A DNA stretch of 64,000 nucleotides from Lateolabrax maculatus (GCA_031216445.1 CM062213.1:13951501-14015500); one strand, 5' to 3'; shown: positions 46,701 through 58,280, counted from the stretch's first letter. Notes: generated by a model not told the origin, from the sequence alone. Translations and numbers: made by a program.

Positions 46701-48078
46701 TTCTGAGACAGCTGATAAACATTTTACGATTCAAGACAGCCGAGATTGAACTATGGAAACCACCTCGCAGCCAGGTTCAGGCAGCATGGGGGTGAGTCAT
46801 TTTGGGATGGATAATTCTATTAAGCCAACTAGTTTGTACAATACTGCTTATTTTATGAGATAACTGAGACTAAAGGGACAGACTTGAGTAGATTGTCCTT
46901 GATTCCTTTTTTCTCACTTGTTCTTTGCTGTGATTTACTAGGCAGGACTTGGTGCTGGCTGGCCTCATATGCTGCAGCCTGTTGTGGACTTGAGGGCGTC
47001 TGTCACTCAGTCTGTCTTCGAAAAGGTCAGACAGTGTCGTATGTTCAGCGGTCCCTCCTCTGTGTTTGGAAGTCAAAGATGGTGTTGAAATAGAGCGCTG
47101 GATGCCTGTTTGTCGCTCACATGTATCTGATGGAGACACGGGAGAAGAGATTTCTCCATCAATGAATGCAGTTTTTTTCTTTTGTCCGTCACATGCACAT
47201 TTGCAGTGAAATGTAAGGTGACAAAACAACAATATGAAATATGAAAACACACTAACAGAGCATCATATATATTGCAAATTAAAAAAAAAAAAAAATCACA
47301 AATCAGTAATTAAAACAACAAACAAACAAAAAACTCATGGTGCACTTACTAGCTTCTCAGGAGCTTTCAACCACATCTATCACATTAATATGTGACCATA
47401 CACTGACATCTGCTGAGCTATCGCCATTATAACTAAGTTACTCCATCCGCTGCCAAACGGTTGACAGCTCTGGAAAAAAACTAGTAAGTGAACCTTGAGT
47501 TAACTAGTTTACAACAAGTACTTTACAACAAAGTAGCTAACGTTACATGTTTTGTAGTTTTTAAAATAAACTTTAGGGAGTAGGGTCTACTTGGGTATGG
47601 ACCTTTGAAAAAATGTATCCAAGTTCTGTGTTGAATGTGGTGTTGTGTCTGAGCATGAACCAAAAAATAAAATAAAATAAAAAATGTTTTACCTTTTGAC
47701 TTTAGTGCAGACATTTTAAAATAACACAAATGAGGACATCTTGGAAGATTATGTGGGAGCTAACTTGGCTAATACCTGCAGCCTTTTCTCGTGTCGTTGG
47801 CCTCATCTAAACCAACGTAAAGTGCCTTTACCCGCAAATCTCACGGTGGGTTTGGCGACTGCGGCCCTGGCGGGACCGCGGTCCGCGTCGGCCAGGGTCC
47901 GGATCTCGGCGGGGTGTCCCCGGTCCTCGGCCCGGTCCTCGGCCCGGTCCTCTCTCTCCCTCTTACGGCTCGGACCGCAACCGCTCAGCCGCGCCAGCTT
48001 CTCTCTCCGCTGCCTCAGCTGGCGCAACAGACCTTTGTTACGCTCTCGCAAAGCATCCAGTCCGCCGGTGAAGGACAT
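43633..48078 (-). CDS. miip: Migration and invasion inhibitory protein (MIIP/IIp45), complete 9-exon coding region
   Basis: MIIP is a vertebrate protein that in mammals binds IGFBP2 and restrains cell migration; HDAC6 and CDC20 are reported partners. Exons in transcript order: 48078-47832, 47126-46918, 46298-46193, 46101-45990, 45883-45804, 45707-45581, 44965-44869, 44718-44599, 43770-43633. Sum 1236 nt (411 residues plus stop); phases 1,0,1,2,1,2,0,0 are all consistent. Family signatures I recognise: LGYDWIAGVLD, FFTDLRTFRSLNKDEC, a CTFSYRINSRLF...CCPVC cysteine cluster, RVSIPRSTLLPPYKYKAHRR, CSFDPSDSLGLPSHCLSGW and SSLDLRSSL, all aligning with human MIIP (388 residues) as I recall it. The N terminus is a basic leucine-rich coil (LRERNKGLLRQLRQRREKL). 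The exon 2 and exon 5 acceptors were chosen by frame and are the least certain. Confidence 0.88.
43771..44598 (-). other. miip: miip intron 8
   Basis: 828 bp; the right half is GC-rich, with the degenerate tandem repeat and three CAGCTG E-box palindromes (44392, 44404, 44434). Confidence 0.8.
44290..44345. repeat. Short degenerate tandem repeat in miip intron 8
   Basis: GCAGCCAGGATAGGCAGGCT, GCAGCCGGGATAGGCGGCTG and GCAGCTTAAATAGG occur back to back, a period of about 22-25 bp with decaying copies. Confidence 0.55.
44599..44718 (-). CDS. miip: miip coding exon 8
   Basis: 120 nt, phase 0 to phase 0, acceptor TTTTCCAG|CACTGT, donor CTGGAG|GTGAGA. Encodes HCLSGWSNKGQSTLPPRSS then LDLRSSLNIKSS, aligning with the HCLLGWDIFPPKSE...LDLWSSV region of human MIIP. 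Confidence 0.88.
44869..44965 (-). CDS. miip: miip coding exon 7
   Basis: 97 nt, phase 2 to phase 0, acceptor TTTGTAAG|GGTCAG, donor CCATCG|GTGAGT. Encodes VSIPRSTLLPPYKYKAHRR then CSFDPSDSLGLPS, one of the best conserved MIIP blocks. Confidence 0.9.
44966..45580 (-). other. miip: miip intron 6
   Basis: 615 bp, AT-rich. A plus-strand open frame runs through it and into exon 6, but it is the antisense shadow of the gene and has no similarity. Confidence 0.8.
45581..45707 (-). CDS. miip: miip coding exon 6: cysteine cluster
   Basis: 127 nt, phase 1 to phase 2, acceptor TTTGTTCAG|GTACAT, donor CTCATCAG|GTAATG. Encodes CTFSYRINSRLFPVPLHSQ then ECCPVCKKHKSSHPH. The paired cysteines (C...SYRIN and CCPVC) match the CVYCYRVNRRLF...CRLC block of human MIIP, possibly a small zinc-binding knuckle. 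The fish protein has Ser where human has the second Cys of the first pair. Confidence 0.9.
45804..45883 (-). CDS. miip: miip coding exon 5
   Basis: 80 nt, phase 2 to phase 1. Acceptor CTCCGCATAG|ATTTTT is the only nearby AG that keeps the frame (TTTTTTGAG| would give a stop); donor CATCAAT|GTAAGA. Encodes FFEENHSVLPLLTDKDSPEA and NMDTHQ. Acidic and variable in the family. Confidence 0.75.
45990..46101 (-). CDS. miip: miip coding exon 4
   Basis: 112 nt, phase 1 to phase 2, acceptor CCCTCTAAG|GAGTCC, donor AGCAGA|GTGAGT. Encodes VLDAEDSLIERSDEFFTDLR then TFRSLNKDECVRS, aligning with human MIIP SLDTSSS...FFSKLQEFRETNKEEC. Confidence 0.9.
46193..46298 (-). CDS. miip: miip coding exon 3: LGYDWIAG motif
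   Basis: 106 nt, phase 0 to phase 1, acceptor TTTTTGTAG|AGGGAG, donor ATAGCAG|GTACGC. It ends with LLGYDWIA, the most recognisable MIIP motif, split by the intron from the following glycine. Confidence 0.9.
46299..46917 (-). other. miip: miip intron 2
   Basis: 619 bp with nothing recognisable. Confidence 0.8.
46918..47126 (-). CDS. miip: miip coding exon 2: low-complexity N-terminal region
   Basis: 209 nt, phase 1 to phase 0. Acceptor GTGTCTCCATCAG|ATACAT has a good pyrimidine tract; donor AGAACAA|GTGAGA. Encodes TCERQTGIQRSISTPSLTSK and later RPASTKSCLVNHSKEQ, resembling the Ser/Pro-rich segment (PHSAPSLGTSS, RSILAQQSKLSK) of human MIIP. Weak conservation, so the start is assigned mainly by splice motif and phase. 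Confidence 0.72.
47127..47831 (-). other. miip: miip intron 1
   Basis: 705 bp, AT-rich, with an A-run at about 47281-47295; no features beyond splice sites. Confidence 0.8.
47832..48078 (-). CDS. miip: miip coding exon 1: N-terminal coil and tandem EDRA repeat
   Basis: 247 nt, ending in phase 1 at donor TTTGCGG|GTAAAG. MSFTGGLDALRERNKGLLRQ opens a basic Leu-rich coil. A 12-bp tandem repeat follows and encodes EDRAEDRAEDRG. Very GC-rich compared with flanking DNA, as expected for a first exon in a CpG-rich promoter zone. Reading through the donor gives only a few residues before a stop. An alternative donor ACC|GTGAGA would put the following exons out of frame. Confidence 0.82.
47921..47952. 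repeat. miip: 12-bp tandem repeat inside miip exon 1
   Basis: CGGTCCTCGGCC at 47921-47932 and 47933-47944, then a partial third copy to 47952. On the coding strand it gives an in-frame Glu-Asp-Arg-Ala repeat. Because the unit is a multiple of three, copy-number change would not break the frame. Confidence 0.9.
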
Positions 48079-48181
48079 TTTTTTTTTTTTTAAATGTTCT
48101 CCGCGTTAAAACAATCTCGAGGGTGAGACAAACGGCGACAGTTTCGGATGCTTGTGTGATTTAAAGCGGACGCCGCCACGT

Positions 48182-48216
48182 CCATAGCAACGCGTTGACA
48201 ACAATGATTTGATTGG
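48182..48216. promoter_or_regulatory. miip: miip promoter motifs: RFX X-box half-site and CCAAT box
   Basis: About 100-140 bp upstream of the miip ATG lie CCATAGCAAC (48182-48191), which fits the conserved half of the RFX X-box (GTTGCCATGGCAAC), and ATTGG (48212-48216), an NF-Y CCAAT box on the minus strand. They sit in a CpG-rich stretch (about 47820-48260) suited to a housekeeping-type promoter. Motif matches only. Confidence 0.4.
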
Positions 48217-49756
48217 CTGCGGAACCTTCTACCCGTCATGCTTTGCGACCGTCCAAGGTTTTCTTAAAGTGACAGACACGCATTTGATTTTAAGCTGCAG
48301 GACACGGTGTTGAACAACAGGGGGCGCTGTTCACTCAATTAGTAATACTGGACACAGTTGATGGTGGTCAGTACATATAATGCAGATTATCGGTTTGAGT
48401 GCCACAGACAGAGAAGCGGGCTAAACCGATGTTGGTTTTGGTCTTTTAATGGGATTTGTTGATAATGACAAAAATACAGAGTTTTGCCAGGCTTATCCTT
48501 TAATGCTGTAAGTAAAGTCCTGCATTCAAACAACTGCCAAAATCTTACTAAGTGTATTTGTTTTTTGAAATATCATCAGCTGCACATACTGAAAGTAAAA
48601 AAAAAACATACCCATTATGTACAATTGTCCATTTTATACTGTTATATTATCATTACTCATATTGTATTATTGCCGATGTGTTAATGTGTAAGCAGCATGC
48701 AAATGTTGCACCTGGTCAAGGTGGAGTAGATTTAATTAATTTATATACTGTTGGGCTGTTTGATTTATAACCATCCATAATATTATATAAGCTAAAATGA
48801 CCATACGTTTTGTAGTAAAATCTCAATCTGCAGGGCAATCTGCATCTCTAAAGAAATGTGAAGTAAAAAGTAGGCTACAATAATTTCCTGTGAAAGGTTG
48901 TGGAGTAGAGAGGATTGAATACCTCTATTTGTGCTAAAGTATGGAACTTGATAAAATATAAATTATTACTTATTCAATTATTTTCCACCATTGGTTACAT
49001 AAACAAAACAAAAAGCAAGCACAACCAAATTTAACTAAAAATTGAAGCAAAATGGTTAAATTCTGTAATTCACACAAAACTCAAGGAAACAAAACAAAAC
49101 AAAGAACAAGACAAGTTGAAGACATAACAAGCCCTCAAAGCCTAGTTGAGCATAAATGGTACCACTACAGCCCCAGAGAGAACAAAGACAACATACTCCC
49201 AAGAAAACCATATTAGGTAGAAAAAAGGAATACACTTCAGGCCAGGCAGTTCAAAGAGGGAACTGCTACAAGGACAGCTGCAAGAGGTGCCAAGACAAAA
49301 TAATGAGCCCAGGAATAAGGTGAGCGTATGAACAGATATATATTCAACAAGGTTTATAACAACAACCTTCATGCCATGTATTCACAATTTAAGCCCATTC
49401 ATTTCATCATCAATTTAGGTTAAAATTGCAAGAGGCTTATGAGACAAAGTGTCTAAAATCATACTTGCTCAGAGATTTACAGCACGTAGAGACAGACTCT
49501 ATACAATCCACTGGTTCATCCTATCAGAAGACAAATGCCCATTGCTGGAAAGCTACTAAACTCCACTTCAGGGTCAGACATCCTTCCTGTCAGGAGGGAG
49601 GACGAAGGTCACGTGAGAAAGAACTCAAACTTGAATATCTTGAAATGTCAGATGAGGAGTTCACCAATCCCATATGGACAAACCTTTAAATGACAGCAGA
49701 TCCTAGACAGTGGCATTCAATTTACATTTTAACTTCTGTTCGTGCAGCCCTTTGAA

Positions 49757-49891
49757 TTTTACTCTCAGTGGACACTTTATTAAGTACACTGAATGTTTTA
49801 ACCAAAAATGGCCATTATATGGGACAGGGCTGTTGTGTTGGATTGCATTTGATTTTTTAGTGTCCCTAATAAAGTGGCCACTGAGTGTATG
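49757..49891. mobile_element. Short palindromic MITE
   Basis: The left end CTCAGTGGACACTTTATTAAG and the inverted right end (rc: ACACTCAGTGGCCACTTTATT) enclose about 80 bp. It matches the abundant teleost element beginning 'ACACTCAGTGGCCACTTTATTAGGTACACC'. About 135 bp, no coding capacity. Confidence 0.75.
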
Positions 49892-50149
49892 TTTATGTGC
49901 CAGCCGTGTGTGTTTATCTGATATTTTCATTCAACATAGAAGCAGTTCTGTGTTTTTAGTCGCAACTACCTTTAAACCTGAATTAATTAATCTTTTGGCC
50001 ACCTGGCAATAGACAACATTGACGTTACCTAAAGCTGAATGTGTTAGCAGTTGGTAATTTACACATTCAGCAGACATTATCAATCATTTGGAGTTGCGTT
50101 TCAGGCGACCTAATGTATGTACAACCAATATTGACTCACCTTTCAGCTA

Positions 50150-50470
50150 TATTTTTGTTTCCGCCATGTCCTGAGGGAAATATCTGGCTCTATAGCAACT
50201 AAATGCTCTACTATGTTCACCAGCCAACGTTGGCCACTAACTCTTCTGCTGGGCAGGTAGTGCTCAGTGGGTTTTTTAGAGCTTTTGCTGTGAACAGTTT
50301 CCTGCTGCGTCTAAGGTTGATGAGAGTTGTGAGACTGAACCAAAACAGTTTAGTAACCAGTCGTAAAACCAAAAACAAAGAACTAAAAGAGGCCTACAAA
50401 ATCAAAAACTGAATATAGACTTTGGTTCCATCATTCTGGACTGCCAGTGGGCTCTAATCTTCATCTGATG
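50150..50470. repeat. Probable dispersed fish repeat
   Basis: AACTAAATGCTCTACTATGT, TCACCAGCCAACGTTGGCCA, GCTGGGCAGGTAGTGCTCAG, TGGGTTTTTTAGAGCTTTTG in order recall an interspersed teleost repeat containing 'TGCTCCACTATGTTCACCAGC...GTAGTGCACAGTGGGTTTTTTAGAGC'. Single copy here; class unknown. Confidence 0.45.
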
Positions 50471-53400
50471 TTTACAGCAGTAGTTAAATCTGTGGAGATG
50501 GAGATTTTCAACTTTTTCGAATTTGTTTTATCAGAAAAAAAACACAGTTTCTACTTTTGGGCAAAGTTTTATTTGTTTTCATCTTTGTAGATTTTGAAAA
50601 CAGCCTGTCTGAACACCAGATTTTTCTATATACACACCACAAACTGCTCTTTGCTGTAGTGGTCCTAACTCATCTTAGGGCCCTGGCTAACCACTTATGC
50701 CTATTATTCAAGGACTACACCACCCATCATCAGGTTTGACATTGTTAGCTAAATGGCCAGACTGCATCTAGCTGATACATTCATCTGTGACAATTGTATG
50801 TCTACCTGCATTTCCATATGTTTATGTGAATGTGTACATATTTCATGACACATGGCACATACAGTGGGCTACCTCCTTCTATAAACATGATCTGATAACA
50901 ATAATCGACAACACAGGCACATGCACATTGCAATTTGTTTCCTTTTTTAATTACAGTTTTGTATTTGATATCTCCATCTGAACTATTTGATAGGTTGTAG
51001 TGTTTGTGATGCATGTAACTAAATCTGCACATTATGTACACGTTGATGCTGTAAGTTAAACATATTTAATCATATGCGTGCATGCAGAGATATAAGTAGA
51101 TCCAGGTAAAAGTCACAATTTCTTGCTGACTCCCTATGTTAAATACATGTTGCCTGATAGTTGATAGATCAACATGTTGATTTTCTCTCCACTGCATCGC
51201 TCCTAAAGGACAACCTGTGCTTGTAACAATGGCGGCAGTAGTATGTATTCATCCTCTGCTGGGTGGCTTGATGACAATAGTTTATTTACATTAAACCTGT
51301 CCATCCATGGTGGCGCTAATGACAGTGCTGCAGGTGGTGCAGGGTCACAGCCATAATCCTATGTCTGATCCCCTGTGGAGCGAATGGTGTGGAACTGCGT
51401 GGGCGAGCTCCTTTTCAGTATTCCAGTCACGGCTCGTTTGCATTGAGAGCTGTCCAGGCCAGTCCAGTATGATTAGTTGACCACAGTAGTGTGGAGTTGC
51501 ACCCCATTATCATTAAACTGTGCCAGTCATGAAGTCATATACTCCTCCCTGTCTCTCTAATTACACCCCCACTGTTGGGCTCCTAGCAATTACTGCCTGC
51601 CGCCAGAACACTTCATCGTTCATTAGGCACAGATAACGGACACATCAACAACAAAAACAAAGACAAAGCTCATATTTCTGCAAAACAACAAAATATCACC
51701 TAAGAAACATTTACTTTGATGTCATTATTTTAAGGAAGATTGTATTTATTTTGTGTTTAAGAGAAAGGTGGCAATAGGTGGATATTTTTTGCTTTCTTTT
51801 AAAATGAATCACATAACACAAAGAAACATCACACACAAGCAGCAGCACGCTGATAAATATTTTTATATTTGTCATGATATTTTGAGGAAGGACGTGTCAT
51901 GTGTCTTTGTGTCCTTTCCTGGGTAATGATGGCCTTATATTGTACTTTTAGGGGGATAACTATAACTGTAACTGTAAACTCACTTTTTAAATTGAAAATA
52001 GTGTGAACGAAATCTAAAAAAAAAATATGCCTGGTGTGTAATCTAGGTAAACCTACAGCTAACTTTTCAAAACTGCATGCAGCCTGACAGAACAGAATTA
52101 ACAACACAATTAATCTTATATCTACTAAAAGTGTAAGAATGTTAACCATTTAGAAGAATGGGTTATATTATAAGAACAAACTATTATCATTTATGGCAGG
52201 TTTGCAGGATCCAGGTTTTTACACAGAGATTGCACAATAAAGCTGTAAAGACGGCCCATCATTATGCCGGCTTTGCTTTGTACACTGAACTGAACAACGG
52301 CGGCATAATGTGTCCCCAGGTGTGATTTTAGGCATTCTGGAAGAAAAAGAGGTGTGACATGTGACACAACAGCATTGGCGTCCCCTCCTGCCAGCTTTGC
52401 CGTTTCACACAGACGTCGATTCGGCTTTATTACTACCTCCGCTACCGGCTTAATGGCACGGAACATCAATGCACCTCATTCCATGTTTGTACATTTTACA
52501 CAGAAGGCGAGGCGGTATGCCGACACAACAATCCCGCCTTGAACAGGCTGTGTCAAAGGGGAAACAGAAACACAAGGGAAGATATTAGACTGTGGCCATG
52601 ACGAAGCAAAGATCCAAGCTAAAGTTTGGAAACATTTTAATTAGGAATTTATCACTTAATCACTCAAAAACTTGAAAATGGTATAGTTTGATCTGAACTT
52701 ATTGACTGTGACCTGACAACATAAGCAAACAACTATCATCAGATTTACATTTTTCCAACTGAATCCCACCCACTTCAAACCAGTGAGAAGAGCTCACTGG
52801 AAACACAAAAATACAGAAATCGCTTGTGTGAAATTAACAAAACTGTTCATGTACCCCATTATTTATAGTTAGAAACTTTAACCCGATGATCTATAATTAA
52901 GTCTCTGGCATGGGTCCTGTCTTGTGTAGACAGGTCATGTCAGGAAAAAGAAAGTGCAGAAAAGGTAACCAACAGAAAGACAAAATACTTAAGTGCATAA
53001 GATCATCCATCATCCATCAAAATGTTTATTTCAGGCCACAGGTCTCCTACACTGTATATTTGCATGACTATTTTGAGAATTTTTCTCAGTATCACAGTAA
53101 TTATTATTATTATTATTATAGGAAATGTTATGCTGTCAGTTGTCAGACTGCAGGCAATTTTGAGAAGTCTGCTGTCTGTCTGTTGAGTGAAAGCAATGAG
53201 GCGGTTGTTCTTATAAAGTGGCAATTAATTTACTAATGGGTAAATAAAGGTACTGCTACAATAAAAGTGCACCAAAAGATTTTATTTAAAAAGGACTGTT
53301 AAGCTTGCTCATAAAAACAGAACAGGACACAACATTATATAACTCCTGCTGATACTAACAGCTCCTGAATAGACCTCTGCAGTTTCCAGTAGAGGTCAAA

Positions 53401-56400
53401 GAGTAAGAAACTGGGAATTATATGACAAAGGAGTGAAATGGTATTTAGGCTGAGCTATTGGTTTTATTTACTTTAAGTTAACCAACTGCCAGAAGCGATC
53501 GGTCAGGATCCATCTGAATAAATATTGATTTAAGTAACACACACTGAGTTTCATTTTACAAATGGTACAAAAATAAAGTTTGACTTCACTTTAAGAAGTA
53601 TGCCTGTTAAAACACAATTCCTACACTTATCTTGAGTTGAGCAATTGTCCAGGGAAACCAGCATTTGTGGTAAAGACCACACTGTGTGAGGCCTTTGAAA
53701 AGAAAACCTCGTATTACCACATGGGCCGCTGCATGCAGCTCTCTCTGCTCTTTTATCTGATCTGAAAAGTCTCTCTTGACTCCGCTGTTGCAGAGTGGCC
53801 ATTCTCACAGTGGGAATATTTAAAGGCAAAGGAAAATAACCCGTAGCCAAGGTATACATCCACCATGTGTGCAGTGTGTGTGTGCATGTGTGTGAGGTGG
53901 TGGTTCTGTTGAAAACATGGACCATTTGTCCTTTTTAACAGCAGCAACATCTCCTAACAAGCTTTTTATATCTTCCAGGAACCAAGCATAACCAATAAAT
54001 ACTAGTTAAGTGAAACTGTGACAGAGCACAACAAGTGTCAGTAAGTTATCAGAGAGCACAAGACCAGTCAAGGAGTCTGATGGAGGTGGCAGTGGGGAGG
54101 CGGGGGTCTGACAGAAGGGGGCGAGGGAAGTGGTTTTTGCTGATAAAGAAAGGGAAACGGTCGATTGTCCCCACCACTGTAGCGATAGCGGTGGATGCCA
54201 TTAAGATAAGGAGGATTAGACCTGCCACTTTGCTGTCCCAGCTGCTACAACCTGAGGGACAGCTGGAGCGTAAAAGACCCCATCCAGGAGGGTTTGTTGT
54301 CGCTTCGCCTATCAGTGACCAAAGGGAGCGATTCATGTGGAGTTGATGATTTCATGGGATATTGTTAAGATTAAGAGCAATCCAACCAACATTTGTCACC
54401 ACGAGCAACTCCGTCACAAGCTCGCAAAAACAGACAACAACAAAAACTCTTGTTTGTTAACATGTTTAAAGAAGTATTCAGATCCATCACTTAAGTGAAA
54501 GTAGAAATACCACAATGTAACAGTACTCCATTACAAAGAAAAGTCTGGCATTCTCATTTTTATTAGTGATGCCTAATGGGTATTCAGCCTGAAGATTCCC
54601 CACGGATGATATCACTGATTTGGGGTTCATACACTGTTTGTCTGATGTTTATTTCAAGAAAGTTTGTATAGAGGTGCTGTTTGTTCCAAACCAGAAAAAG
54701 ATATGCTGCTCTCAACGCTCGCCCTTTTGTTATAATTTTCAGATTATTTCTATGTAGTTTTACATCAGTGTGACAAAATAATTTGAGGAAAAAACTATTT
54801 GTTCTTTTTAGTGTCTACACTACAGACAATATAAACAAATGGAGACCAGATTGGGAGTTTTTTTCCTCAAAGATTAAATCAGGGTATGTTCCATCTACAT
54901 TGTGCTTTTTATATTGTTTCAAAAGCACCAAGATAATCTAGAGTAGTGAGCACAACACATAAGCAAGTAACAAACATGTCCAGAAAAAAAAACTGACACT
55001 AATACACACTTAACATTTTCTGTAGAGCAGGCCCTGCATAAGTCAATTACTCTTTCTTTAAATGGCCTGTTTTTACTTGTTTTACAGAGAATTATGCTCG
55101 GTCACGCTCGGGTTCTGCCTGAGTTAGAGTGAGGAGAGTAGAAACCAGTGAAAATGTCAACAGTGACCCCAGCAATCAGGCTGTTGTTGCCTGTATTTCA
55201 ACATATTACACCTAGAAAACTGTGATCTAATGGATGCTGATTTATGAGATGAGGACGGGGACCATGAGGTTTGCTTCAGGCTCAGTTTCTCTGAGTTAGT
55301 CAGCAGTCAACCTCATATTGCGGCGTTTATGTCACTGCTATGCTTAATGACCTATGTGCTTCTCTGAGGCCTATTAAACACATGCAGTAAATCAACAGAG
55401 GGGGAACATACTGGTTAATCACAGCCTTTGTTTCGTGCTGAGGTAAGACCATGAATCTAACTGAACGCCACTGAGCTGACAGTAAGCGTGTAAGGACAAC
55501 TAACACTGTCATGTCAGACGTACTGCCTCAGCAGCCGCCTGTGTCAAACAACAATCAATGGCACTATTTCATCCAGTCTCTACCACTTCCTGCAAACCAT
55601 CCTTATGTAACCAAGACTATAACATTGTAAGTATTTGTAAAAAGGGACAAATGTAAGATAGTATCACCTCATCACAAAGCCACAATAAATAAGCTTCCTT
55701 CTCAAAAATGGCATGGCTTTAAGCATTGCAATTAAAAACTCAAATATTCTGCTCTTGTTAAGCTCATGCTGACTGCTGGCCTAATCCGCCCTGCATTTAA
55801 CACGGGACATAATTAACAGGAACAGGATAATGTAAAGCAGTGATTACCACTATTGTCAAACTGCATGCTCAAAAAAGGTGATTTCAGACAAAACCAAAAA
55901 CAGCAGAAATGAAAAAAAAACGATACGTTAAATGCTGATTAATGAATCTACAAATAAGAACATGCTGTTTTCATATCTAGGTCTTCTGCTCGAACCAAAG
56001 AAAAGAACAATACAATTTGGTCCATATTATGCTACCTGTAATTTGATATCATATTTAGTTGTGAGATGGCTTCTTACCAAAAGATATAAACTGTCATCCT
56101 ACAACAAAAACAACAACAACAACCTTCTCTCCAAGCACACATTACATTTTCTGCCACAGGCTTTTAGCATAGTTGAGCAGCCTTCTCCATCAAATACGTA
56201 CAGTAGCATTCATCAATAATACCCTAATTAAAAAGCTTTCAAGCTTGTTTTTCAGATCCACTAATCACAGAGACAGTCCAGTATTTGTTTATGGCCTGTG
56301 TGAGAACAAACTTACACTGCCTTACAGTGTATAAACATACATCTCCAATGATCAAATTTGAAGTTCCCTACTTAAACACAATTAGACTTACTCTTGCAAA

Positions 56401-58256
56401 ACCAAGGATATTGTCTGCACTCAAGTACAGAACATACAATATTCAGACTGGAGACTGCCGCAAAGGTGAGATGTGATGCTTACAAACAGCTTGTTTGACA
56501 TTAGGTAATGATCACAACAAAATGAAACATGGCAACACATTAGCTGACAATGCTGCAGCACAGACCAGAAAGCACAAACATAGCTGGCAAAAAGCAAAAG
56601 GTTGTGACTCCTGGAAATGTGAGAAAAATCCTACCAGCACAGCATCATTCTGAAAGGATAAAGGGAAAGAAAGAATACTCAACCAAAGGCGACCAAGCCT
56701 TTAAAAGCTCTGATGTTCATTTACTTTGAATGAAAGCTCAAATTAGTAGAAATACATTAATCAGAAAAGATGCTCTTCTTCAAGCAGGGAATAAGATAAA
56801 GCGGCTTTCTTTTGGGATATTCAGTAGCATGAATTTTACTTTTTAATTGAATTTCATGGTTCTTTGCAACAGTCACATGGGAGATGTATGAGTCCCCGCT
56901 ACTGTTTGCAGTGGACCCGCTTGCAGGATGACTTCATAGTTCAGAGGGACAGAAAGAACAAACACTTTTATGCCTGATTACATGTTGTCTCTTGGCCTTT
57001 TCTGATTTCTGTGAGTAAGTACATCTCTGTACTTTCCCGCAAGAATAACATGTAGACCATAACCAGTCACTGAAGACAGTGCTCACGTGTGACCAATGTG
57101 CCTTACGTTTGAAGATGAACCTGAAGAGTGAGAAATTTGATATACACTGTATTTAAAACCTATACCGCTAGAGCTTTGGTAGAGTATACAGATTTATTGT
57201 TAGCTGCAGGATTATTAAACCAAATTTGAAGTGCAGGTTTACCCATCCACCTGAATATTTACTTCAATTATAAACTTTAAAGACATGTAATTAACCTCTC
57301 AATGTCTGTGATCCCAAACATCAAATTCAAGATTCATGATATCATGTAAAATACTTGCCACAGTGACTATATGAGAGAAAACATCCTCCCTGCTAAATAT
57401 GAATAAATTATTAACTCAGTTGCAAACCTCAACTCCCCACTGTGATGCTCTCCGTCCGTCATGTTGACGGTAAATGACTGCAAGCTCCTAAGATTTCTTC
57501 TGTCGGTAAATTTAAATTATGACGCATATGGCAGGATCTTTAATGTATTAGTGCATCTTAAATGCATGTGCTACTTTGGCTTTGAGCCACTAAATTTGTT
57601 TACTCTCATCTTGTCTTGGCCAGCCACTGCACCTGAGCAACTGGGTGTCAAACACACTGTGGCCCCCACTTTCTTTTTATTATCAGCTAATTAGCGTGCT
57701 TAATCAGGCTGATAATGAGCCTGGGCACCATGTTATTTCAATCTGACACCAGGCCAGGGTTCAAATCCCTTCCCAGCACACCGTGGGCATCCGAGGTCTC
57801 CCTGAAGACAAGTCTTCCTGCACACAAGAGGAGAGAAGGAAGACAAGGGCAACAATAAAGAGTGGTTTTTATTTTTGAGGATAAAAGGAGGACATGAATC
57901 CACACGTTTGTGGCTGCAGGGATGATAAAAACAGCTGAATGGGGTTAAGGAACTCTGTCTTTCTAGATTATCTGTCTGCAGAGTGCTTTAATAGCATGTT
58001 ACAACAGGTTAATAACATCTTATCTCTCTGCAGGATTTCCAGATTTTTCTGCCCTTTCTGCTCAGCAGCTGGAGACACTCCACAGTGAGAAAAAGGAATT
58101 GATGCTCAGTGTAACAGATCCTGTTGACCCCTCAGATACACACATAAACATATCATTACCCACCTCCACCCCTAGTAACACACACATCCCTTACATTTTT
58201 TTTTTCCGGACTGTAATAAAAAACAATCCAGTACTTTCACCTCCCATCTGCCTCCT

Positions 58257-58280
58257 CTCCCTCCCTCCCTCCCTCCCTCC
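58257..58280. repeat. (CCCT)n microsatellite
   Basis: About six CCCT units within a wider CT-rich stretch just upstream of the probable first exon of the neprilysin-family gene. Confidence 0.9.

Larger units (their letters stand above)
48260..58256. other. 10-kb intergenic region between divergent miip and neprilysin-family genes
   Basis: No gene recognised. Contains the MITE at 49.76 kb and the probable repeat at 50.15 kb. Two blocks (51190-51620 and 54050-54350) have balanced composition and no repeat structure. An 87-codon plus-strand frame at 49426-49689 has no recognised similarity. The remainder is AT-rich with short (CAA)n and (TTA)n tracts. Confidence 0.6.

Noticed and set aside
47741..48109. 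122-codon plus-strand frame over miip exon 1
   Set aside because: Antisense shadow in GC-rich DNA; the minus strand gives the miip start with a proper donor.
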